NCBI GenBank assembly: GCA_015039365.1
Contig: WION01000381.1
Coordinates: forward strand, 1-50,190
DNA: 50,190 nt
From: Amanita rubescens
Taxonomy: Eukaryota; Basidiomycota; Agaricomycetes; Agaricales; Amanitaceae
Direction: 5' to 3'
The translations under genes and the position numbers were made by a program. The stretch's first letter is position 1, and the number at the start of each line of letters is the position of its first letter. A model generated the notes under the pieces. It saw only the letters and a list, made by a program, of their open reading frames with translations, had not been told where the DNA came from and searched no databases. Shown here piece by piece: positions 22,661-31,600 of the stretch.

Positions 22661-22749
22661 TTGTATGCTTTCAATCTGGAATTGTTCTCATCCTAATTCT
22701 TATCGCAAGCTACATTCAACCCCAAGAACAAAGGAAGAAGATTGGATAG
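22660..22749 (+). pseudogene. Ankyrin-family fragment, copy D, fused to MGM101 remnant
   Basis: It matches copy B 8742-8830, which is an intron plus the edge of the next exon: TTGTATGCTTTCAATCTGGA, then CTAATTCTTATCGCAAGCTA. The open frame from the MGM101 remnant reads through it and stops at 22749. A G-rich stretch (22750-22870) follows before the ankyrin spacer begins. Confidence 0.8.
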
Positions 22750-22887
22750 GTGGGTGTACTGTGAGGTGGGGGTGGGAGTGGTGGGCCGGGTGGTGCTGGA
22801 GGGTGGCGACGCAGCCATTGGTGTAGAGCGCATAGCCGGGAGAAGGAGGCGGGGGACAGGGGACTGAGCGGGAGGCACTGCTGAGGT

Positions 22888-23190
22888 ATTTGAGTCTGTT
22901 TTCTGCATTATTAGAGTGGGACCGGTTGAAGGGGGAATTCTTCATCGTGCGAGGGCCATAGCCAGACTCGGAGTGAGTCAGATTTACCGCTACAAATACA
23001 TCAGATTTTGATACCAAGATGACATTCACAGGACGACGTGGGAATGCGGAATTTGCCTAATAAGGTAGAAAACGCGTCGCGTCGGGCTCGTCGTGTGAGA
23101 GTCACTGGTTGTATAACTGATCCACATGGCAACACGGTTCTAGGTAAATATGGCCACGCGTTCTACGAATATAAAAAGGCACAGGTAAGC
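22888..23190 (+). promoter_or_regulatory. Complete ankyrin-array spacer/promoter module S4
   Basis: This copy retains the whole module: the 3' spacer segment (GAGTCTGTTTTCTGCATTAT), the block AATTTGCCTAATAAGGTAGA at 23050-23069, ACGCGT at 23072-23077, a second ACGCGT at 23156-23161, and TATAAAA at 23170-23176. No ankyrin gene follows. The ATG of the PD-(D/E)XK-like gene is only 21 bases after the TATA box, so either transcription starts unusually close or the real start is further downstream. Confidence 0.65.
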
Positions 23191-23196
23191 CTCAAC

Positions 23197-24834
23197 ATGC
23201 CAGCTACCACTCGCACTACTGCCACAACTGTTTTGCACAACGTAAAGCCTGGTATCTTCACGTTTACCGGTTTTCACGCCGCTCGATTCCGGCCTCTCAT
23301 ATATGAACTCAGGGTCGATTCCACTTCCGCATTCTACTACTTATGTGCTCGAGGAATACACCAACCCCCATTCCATATGTTGAAAAACCACCGCGTCACG
23401 CTGTTACAGTGCTCCTTTCCTCTCGTGAACGATTTGAACCTTAACGCTAAGACTCAATCAATGCCCACCCCATCCTACGGTGTGTCACCATCAGAGTGAG
23501 TCGTCTCGTATTGCTCAGCGATTTCGATGGGTTTCATTGTTTTGCAAAAGGGTTGCCTCTCTGTTTAGAGCCTGGAAGTTTGGCGCGAGAATTATCGAGA
23601 TCTTGTACCCCCCGGTAGAAGTTACAGACCACTTTGATAAGCTGTATCAGTTAGAAGAAGTCCCCAGCGCTCTGGTTCAGGTTAGTATCCCCGCCTGCAT
23701 ATCTATCACTCATAACTTCTAAATAGGGTCCTTTACCGACACCATTTTTAGATAACGAACCCGAATTCCAGCTCGCCCCGCGCACATGGGCCTCGACACT
23801 TCGCCCTGTGGAAGGAGACGAGTATGGAATCATACCCGCTCTTCCCAGTCTCGCCCTCGCTCACAAACATTTTCGCAAAATGTTACAAAATCACTCCAAA
23901 GCACATACTCAGCGTCATAGTATTAACGCAATCATCGAATTAGCTTTTAGTGCGAGGCTTGATCGTCATTGTGACTTCAAGTACGTTTTCTCCCCTCGGG
24001 CTTTCGCATATATCTCCTATAACCTTGCCATTAGAACTGAAGAAAGCTATCGCATTGTGGCGTTTGATGGCATTCCAGATGCGCAGTCCGACGCCTTGTT
24101 GACACTTCCTTCAGCGACCATCACTGATAAAATAAATATTCATCGGATTTTCTTTCAAGGCGACCGAACGATTTTCCAACACTTGTATTGGTCTTCTGAT
24201 TGGCTGACAGACGGCTTCTCAATCATCGGGTTCGCTGGAGAATTCAAGACGGATGATGATTATGACTACAATAAAAACCAGCTAATCATGGTGCTTGCCA
24301 CTGCACAGGCGCAGCGAAAAGCTCTCTCACTCAAGCAGTCTATCATCATGGGGGCTATTGTCTATGAAGGCCGCGTGCAAATTTTTTCTTCGTACTGGAC
24401 AAGTGACGAATCGGTATGTTTCATAGTTATGTATCAGTTGCCAAAAACTCAAACTTTCTTAGATCCTTTGCATCCACGCGCACGAGCAACGGTTTCAACT
24501 CTCCAACCCTATTCAGGTGATACGCCTATACGTTTTTTGTTCGAAGCTCGAGAAGCATTTCCAGGATACCCTCGCCTTGGAGCTTAAGACATGGAATATT
24601 CCAACTGAAACAACACTCCAGAGTCGCAAGTGGCGTAGTCCTGACCATATTAGAAAGCGTCGTCGGACAGAAGCCGGGGAAAGCTGTAATGGGAGCATCA
24701 ATGATGGTCCCGTGGAAGCGGATGATGACCGGTACATGAATGTTATGAAATGGCGCGATGAGGTTGTCAAGGACGGGAATGAAGGCAGGGATGTTTCTGA
24801 AGAGGACAACCTTTGTCATAAGCCGACCGTTTAG
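23197..24834 (+). CDS. Hypothetical protein with PD-(D/E)XK-like motif
   Basis: Four exons read 23197-23495, 23551-23680, 23727-24413 and 24463-24834, giving 495 residues with all junctions in frame. The middle part contains TDGFSIIGFAGEFKTDDDYD, then NKNQLIMVLATAQAQRKAL and MGAIVYEGRVQIFSSYW. The order Asp305, Glu315-x-Lys317 on predicted strands, followed by a helix with Gln, is what PD-(D/E)XK nuclease-fold domains show; this is inference from pattern only. The C-terminus (about residues 440-495) is charged with a basic patch KRRRTEAGE. I do not recognise the family by name. The gene sits directly behind ankyrin promoter module S4, inside the array. The start codon is uncertain. Confidence 0.65.
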
Positions 24835-25719
24835 GACTCGGAGTTCCTGGGAGTCGCTGTCAAGTCCTGGGGCATATAAGGTATCCCACTTCAGCTTGAA
24901 CCATCCATGCCTGCTTTCGTCCACGTCCGCCATGTGTCCATCCTCCTTCGGTTCCGCGTCTGCTCGCCTTTCAATTTTATGATGGAGTTATTGGTAAAGA
25001 ACTGGATTGAGTATAATCTACCTTAGAGATAACTAAGTAGAGTAAGCAACGGGTATAAATGAGTGAATGTAAGTGGTAGAAAGGACTTCTTCAGTCTCTT
25101 GCTGGTGCGGCTAGACCCGAAACTTGTGCGGCTCTACCCGAAAATGGCCCTTTTAGGACACGGCGAAACCCGACGTATGCCACACAGCAGCATCCCCCGC
25201 TCAAGCGTTGGACGGCGAGATGTGCGCGCGGCTTTTCTCGCTGATGCTTTTCTCACTTGTTGCAGCCTGCCATATATGATGCTTTGTAAGTAAATATGGC
25301 CTTGGACCATGCCACACAAAGCGGTGGCCCACTTTTCAAGTTGGTAAAGAACCGATCCGAGCGCGGAATTTCCCGAACGAGTAGGCGGCGTAACCTTCGC
25401 CTCTGCCTCACGACTCCACACTCTGATGCAACAGCCACGTTTGTCCAGCCCAAGTATCATGCCAAACTACTACTCAATCTGGCAGTGCTACTATGTGGGG
25501 TGTGGTATTATATGACGGAGCCACATCGTTAGAGATTGGCTATCGTTCAAACATCCTGTCAGCACCGACATCTGCATGTTGAATCATGAATGCATGATCC
25601 ATAACGACGCGTCATACCCGAAACTTAGGGGGTCGTACGCTTACATAAAAGCGAACACTTTTCCTCTATTCAATCCAGGCAGGCCCTCAAATCAATCTTT
25701 GCGAGATTCGTAACTAATA
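24835..25719. other. Intergenic, upstream of secreted protein gene
   Basis: No gene is recognised. A minus-strand open frame overlapping the previous gene (24526-24933) is treated as a shadow. From about 25425 the sequence is duplicated at 26995. A short direct repeat (GCGGCT, A/C, ACCCGAAA) lies at 25107-25140. A TATA-like CATAAAAGC lies near 25645. Confidence 0.5.
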
Positions 25720-26569
25720 ATGCAACTCTCTAGTATCACTGTTCCCATCCTCCTCATCTTCATCGCTACCGTATGCGCCTCACCACTGTATGGCATCGGT
25801 TCCTCGAACAACGATATTCAAGTCATTTCCGTACGTCCCTTGATACCTTGTACTTCTTGACGTCCCGTTAACTTTTTCTAGAAACGACGAAAGGCGACTG
25901 TAAAGAAGAATCTCCCAGAGTCAATGAAAGAACTCGAATCGCAACTTCCCAAAGATTTGGTAGTTGTTGATTCAAGTAAATTTGAATCGATCTGGGAGCC
26001 TTATCAGGGAAAAGGAGATGCTACCTCCATTACAGGCCTGATGGGTTATTACTCATACCGAATGCATGACGGGTACGAAGGGCAAAGAGCTATAATCAAA
26101 GGAATTTGGTCAACCGTAAACTCGAAAAACGTCGCCCAAGAGGGCTTCTGTCTGCATGACATGGAAATGTTGCTTGCATTGTTTATCAACCCGAACCCGA
26201 GCGCAGACCATCCAAACTTCCTTTTTATCATAAAGAACGATGGCTCGGGGTACTTTCATCAATGGGAAGTCCAAGGTTTGACCCCCAAAAAAGCGTCACA
26301 ACTCCGTGAGGCCGCCAAGACAACCTTTGCAGTAAAGTACAATCCTACGCCAGGCTTGTGAGTGCATTCGTTCAACTTGTGGGATACGTACCAACATTTT
26401 CGCTGTAGTATGCTTGACAGCAGCTGGCTATATAAACAGAACGAAGAGGGTAAATGGAAGGCGTTCTTTATTTGAATGCTGCCAGGCCGGCTCGTTCACG
26501 CCACGCATTGTCATGGTTGGAAATGGTGTTGGAAGGAGTTAAAGTTACAATGCATCCTGTCGTCTCACT
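25427..26569 (+). repeat. Segmental duplication, left copy
   Basis: About 1.1 kb is repeated at 26995-28123 with high similarity, including promoter, gene and 3' flank (for example CCACGTTTGTCCAGCCCAAG in both). The two copies are in tandem, the same way round, separated by about 430 bases of unrelated sequence. Confidence 0.9.
25720..26475 (+). CDS. Small secreted protein (intact copy)
   Basis: Exons 25720-25830, 25882-26357 and 26409-26475 give 217 residues, all in frame. The N-terminus is a clear secretion signal (MQLSSITVPILLIFIATVCA, probably cleaved just after). The first splice is followed by KRRK, a possible Kex2-type processing site. The mature part includes SKFESIWEPYQGKGDATSIT, LMGYYSYRMHDGYEGQ and FLFIIKNDGSGYFHQW, with few cysteines, so it is not a cysteine-knot effector. 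The last exon ends GKWKAFFI. The family is unknown to me; expected location is extracellular or cell wall. It is duplicated in tandem, the other copy being broken. Confidence 0.75.
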
Positions 26570-26994
26570 ACCAAATCACCCTTGATGTCATGGACTAAAT
26601 GTTTCCAATGTTTGTTCTTGTTGTAATAGTAGTTTTTCGTGATTCGACTATTCATGTTTGATCGATAATCCATGGGATCCTTCGGACCCTCCTTCGACAG
26701 TTCGACTCCTTCACTCCGGCATGATCCACACTCTGATGACTACCAGATAGGTGTTTGTTGCGGTGTAGGCTTTGACCATTACCGTCTTATGATGAGTCCG
26801 GGAGTCCCACATTGTTTTTGGAATGTCCTAGTTGATAACATATGTTCTTTCCACTCGAAGAAGCTGCTGAAACAGGTTTTTGAACGTCAAATGGCTAACA
26901 GCGTGTTGTGCGACTTCAAGAAAATAAAGTAAAGAACCGAGGTGTGCGTATCAACGGGTGCCTGTAGCTGTTCATCGTCATCAAAGTCAAACCT
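26570..26994. other. Spacer between duplicated segments
   Basis: An 86-codon open frame (26672-26932) lacks recognisable features. I see nothing else. Confidence 0.4.
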
Positions 26995-28123
26995 GATGCA
27001 ATAACCACGTTTGTCCAGCCCAAGTATCATGCCAAACTACTACTCAACCTGGCAGTACTACTATGTGATGCGGTATTATATGACGGGGCCCACATCGTTA
27101 GAGATTAACTATCGTTCAATCTTCAAAGTGACACACCTCCTGTCAGTGTCGCCATCTGATGTCGAATCTAGATGATAGTAGATCCATAACGACGCGTCAT
27201 ACCCGAAACTCAGGGGGGTCATTGGCTTAAAAGCGAACGCTTTCCCTCTATTGAATCCAGGCAGGCCCTCAAATCAATCTTTGCAAGATTCGTAACTAAT
27301 AATGCAACTCTCTAGTATTACTGTTCCCATCCTCTTCATCTTCATCGCTACCGTATGCGCTTCACCGCTGTATGGCGTCGGTTCCTCGAACAACGATATT
27401 CAAGTCATCTCGGTACGTCCCTTGATACCTCGCACTTCTTGACGTCCCGTTAACTTTTTCTAGAAACGAGGAAAGCCGACTGTAAAGAAGAATCTCCCAG
27501 ACTCAATGGAAAAACCGAATCGCAACTTCCCAAAGATTTGGTAGTTGTTGATTCAATTAAATTTGAATCGATCTGGGAGCCTTATCAGGGAGAAGGAGAT
27601 GCTACCTCCATTACAGGCCTGATGGGTTATTACTCATACCGAATGCATGACGGGTACGAAGGGCAAAAAGCCATAATCAAAGGAATTTGGTCAACCGTAA
27701 ACTCGAAAAAGGTCGCCCAAGAGGGCTTCTATCTCCATGACATGAAAATGTTGCTTGCATTGTTTATCAACCCGAACCCGAGCGCAGACCGTCCAAACTT
27801 CCTTTTTATCATAAAGAACGATGGCCCGGGGTATGTTCATGAACGGGATGCCCAATTGACCCCCACAACGGCGTCGCGACTACGTACGAACGCCAGGAGA
27901 ACCCTTACAACAAAGTACAATCCTACGCCAGGCTTGTGAGTGCATTCGTTCAACTCGTGGGATACGTACCAACATTTTTGCTGTAGTATGTTTGACAACA
28001 GCTTTCTATTTAAAATGGTCGAGGGTAAATGGAAGGCGTTCTTTATTTGAATGGTGCCAGGGTTGGAAGTGGTGTTGGGAGGAGCAGGCCATATTTAAGT
28101 TACAATGCATTATCTCGTCTCAC
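26995..28123 (+). repeat. Segmental duplication, right copy
   Basis: Counterpart of 25427-26569. It differs by substitutions and small indels, including the one that breaks the gene. Confidence 0.9.
27302..28050 (+). pseudogene. Small secreted protein, frameshifted copy
   Basis: It is the same gene as 25720-26475 with the same two intron positions (donor after GTCATCTCG, acceptor TTTTTCTAG; second donor GTGAGT). In exon 2 one base is missing around 27508-27515 (ATGGAAAAACCGAATCG against ATGAAAGAACTCGAATCG). The frame therefore reaches TAG near 27540. Beyond the shift the frame is open to the end (GKWKAFFI), with substitutions spread through it, so the break is probably recent. A read error cannot be excluded. 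Confidence 0.75.
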
Positions 28124-28677
28124 TGACATGTCCACCAAAGTGTATAACTGGCATATGCCTATTATAGTATGGGTATGAGAAACGGTCAACCAAGTGTTGC
28201 TCATCTGCGATTTGAATGGAGCCCGATCGCGTTTCGTAATCAACGCGGTTCATCAATTTTGCAGCGGTGATGGTCATTCTCTCACTCGTTTCACCCTACT
28301 TCCGTCTCTCCTATTGCTTTTCTGCTCGTCAGTAAACTATGTCGACCCGTGTCTCTTGACGATGACCATCACGCCTTCAAAGTGACCTTTAAAGTCTTGA
28401 TAGGACTCAGATTAAAGCGACGGCTGTACAGACAACATGAAAACGCGTCGGGTTGGGCCTCAAAAGTACGTATTACAACTGTTCCACGAATAGGCGAAGG
28501 CTCATAACAAGATGATTATCAGCAGTGGGGAGTCATAGTCACGCGTAGCGGCAACTTTTTGAATATATAAGGCATGGCCGTGCGCGTGCCAGGCCATTGG
28601 TTCATCAGTCACTTCTGTTCCCTCAAGGGCGAACTTCTGTTGCTCGCTTGCAATAATTGAAAGCCTGTTCCCTGGCG
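28124..28677 (+). promoter_or_regulatory. Upstream region of ankyrin copy C with ACGCGT boxes and TATA
   Basis: No gene is seen. ACGCGT boxes lie at 28444-28449 and 28541-28546, followed by TATATAA at 28564-28570, 108 bases before the ATG. The order (two ACGCGT, then TATA) is that of modules S2 and S4, although the sequence between has diverged. AAAACGCGTC...GGGCC recalls the conserved block of the other modules. Confidence 0.55.
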
Positions 28678-31600
28678 ATGGTACAAACGAGTGAAGCTCA
28701 AGCGTTCTTAGATCGCATCACATCACTTCCAAAGGGACCTGATGTTAACCTTGATGAGGTCTTGCAACCGTCCTTGGATGACGAAACGGAGTTGCGTCGC
28801 TTGCTGGCTACTGATCGATCCAACGCTAGGCTATCCAACCCCTACGTCGGTCTCGTCGACATCTTTGAAGTGCCTTCTGGCATCAGGGTTACCCGCGCCC
28901 GAGTTATCAAGGATGATCAAGACCTGAACGCGAAATACGTTATGCCCTTACCTGAAGATAAGAGGAGAAAAGAAGGCGAGCCGTGTATGGTCTCGGACTT
29001 GGACGAGTTCCAGGGAAACTGGAGCATTTTCTCTGAAGGATCATTGTCCCAACTCACGGATTGGAACAACGTTATCGCCGCTGGTGGATCAGTATTGGCT
29101 TGTTTAGCTCCGCTTTCGGATGCGGACAAGGCATCAAAGAGGGCGATCAGGAAACATTATCACTCGGTTGCGTATCCAGCATCAGATATCGACCTTTTTT
29201 TGTGGGGCTTGACGCCCGAACAGGTAAGGTTATCCCCCCTTGCTTGTGCAGCAAATCCTACTTATCGGATAGGCAGAAAAGAAGATAATCACGATCTACG
29301 AGGCTGTGCGCGATTCTGTCCCTTGGGATGTTACATGTGTTCGAACAAAGAATGCTATATCAATTCACTGTAAGCTATTTCCGTTGCATTTTCTCTTCGG
29401 GTGACTGATAATGCGTCGTAGCTCAATATCCCTACCGCACTGTACAAATCATTCTTCGCTTGTATCATTCCCCAGCGGAAGTACTTGCGGGTTTCGATAT
29501 TGATGCGCCATGCTGTGCCTACGATGGTACACGTGTATGGGCAAACCCAAGAGCAATTGTCGCTATGATGCGTCAAAGCAATACCACGGATGTTACCCGT
29601 AGATCTCCATCTTACGAAGTCCGATTATCAAAGTATGCGAAACGTGGCTTCGAAGTCTATGTGCCTAGCCTTGTCAGAGCCGACGTCGATCCTACTGTAA
29701 GTGTTCTATCTCTCATTATTCGATATCATTTCGAGTTGATGGTTTGAAGAGATTTGAACGCTCGATTGTGAGAGTACAAGGACTCGCGAGACTTTTGGTG
29801 CTTGAGAGATTAGCTACGTCTGACGAACGCCAATCTTTCTTAAAGGCTCGTCGTGAGCTTCGTGGGCGCCCTACTGAGCCTTGGAGATATAAGAAAGCGA
29901 GGCGCAAGTACAAAAACGACCTGAAGGCACTCAATGATCTGGAAGAGATCGAAATGAACAATTACGACCTTGCATCTTTGCATATACCTTATGGTCCTGG
30001 TTGGGATGCTCGTAGAATCGTTAAATTGATATACCAAACGGCACGTTGGCATTTCTTTCCTATCCGTATATTCTGACTTCTTGTGCAGGATTTAGGAATG
30101 AACTGTATGCTAACCCCATCCTTTCAAACGGCTCTCGCTCTAACACTTATCGTAAGCTACTTTCAACCCCAGGAACAAGGGAAGAAGATTACACCGCCAT
30201 CCCGCTTTCTTTGGCATGATTCAAGAATGTATGGAAGATTGTTGCGAAGTAAGTAAAGTTGCGTATTCACGTTAATATGCTTAGCCATTCTTACAGTGCT
30301 GCCCTGCACCGGTCGATGAAGCAGAGCGTGAATTGCAAGCTAAGGAGGATGAGGCCTATATCCGTGGCCGCATCACGTTCGTGTTCATTCTATGAGTTGG
30401 TCGTATCTATCTAAGCTTGTCTCAGCTTTATGAAAGAAAATCCGGGCCGTCAAATTATCACGGGCAGTTTCAACCCCATTGATGTAGGAGAATGGAGCAC
30501 TCAAGTTTATATTGGACCAACAGAGCGTCTCTTCGCCTCCATCGCGGATCATGACAGGGGTACCGTTGCCCGCATGATCAAAGAAGGTGCCGATTTCAAC
30601 CATCGTGATCATGTTGGACGATCACCGCTCCATTTTGCCATCTTGTGCAACGCGACGGAGATCGCTTGCGATATTGTGGAATCGGGGGCGAGGATGACGG
30701 CTCGCCTTGTTGATGGACGGACTTCTTTGCATCTTGCTGTCCAACGTGACCAAGCCATCGTTGTCCGTAAATTATTGGACAAGAGTGCTCAGAATCGAGA
30801 AGCAGTCAGTACAGGGATCAAAGAGGAACCTGAAGATGACGAGGAGAAGAATGCGCGAGAACGTCCGTCGTCCGAGGACGATTGGAGTTCTGAGGATGAC
30901 GGAGTAATGGAGATTGATAGTGAGGAAGCCGGTGACGAAGACGGTATGGGCGAGGATGAGGATAACGACGATGAAAATGATAAGAAGAAGGCTCCTTCAA
31001 AAGGGAAAGATGAAGAAACTTCCACCAGTGATGAAATCCCAGACGATAATACCGATGAGCCCGATGTATTTGATCTCAACGCTGCTGATTGGGATTTCGG
31101 CTTGACCCCCTTGGCATACGCTGTTATCTTCGCTTCGGTTCCAATCCTTGAAGATCTCATTGCAGCTGGTGTTGATGTCAAGGCGTCGACTCAGAATAAT
31201 ACATTGAACGTTCACCCACTGGCGTTGACCGTGCTCAGGCCGGACGAAGACGAAGCTTGCGTGATCGCGGAAAGATTGATCCTTGGGGGGGCGACCTCAT
31301 CTCCCGCAGATGGTCAGTTCCGCACCATCTTTTACCGCGTCGTTGCTTCAAAGAAAGTCAAACTTGCCTCAACCATCATGAGGTGCGATCCCAATGCAAA
31401 CGCTGTCATCAATTTTCCATACTTTTCGTGGTACGAAGTGACATTCCCCGTCGTTGTTGCTATCTACGAACGGGATTACTCGATGACGGCTGTGCTTCTT
31501 GCATACGGTGCAAAGCTCCAACCTCTCGAAGAGGATATCACGAGGGCCGTCGCCACAAGGTTTGTCACGCAAAGGTATTGAACAGCATAGAAATCTGATC

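Noticed and set aside
6985..23190. Repeated spacers as a transposon or terminal repeats
   Set aside because: They occur in a fixed position after ankyrin 3' ends and before promoters, without terminal inverted repeats or target duplications that I can see; array spacers explain them better.
24526..24933. 135-codon minus-strand open frame with ATG
   Set aside because: It is antisense to the last exon of the gene at 23197-24834, whose frame is supported by splicing; it has no recognisable domain.
26672..26932. 86-codon open frame between the duplicated segments
   Set aside because: No signal peptide, domain or counterpart in the duplication.
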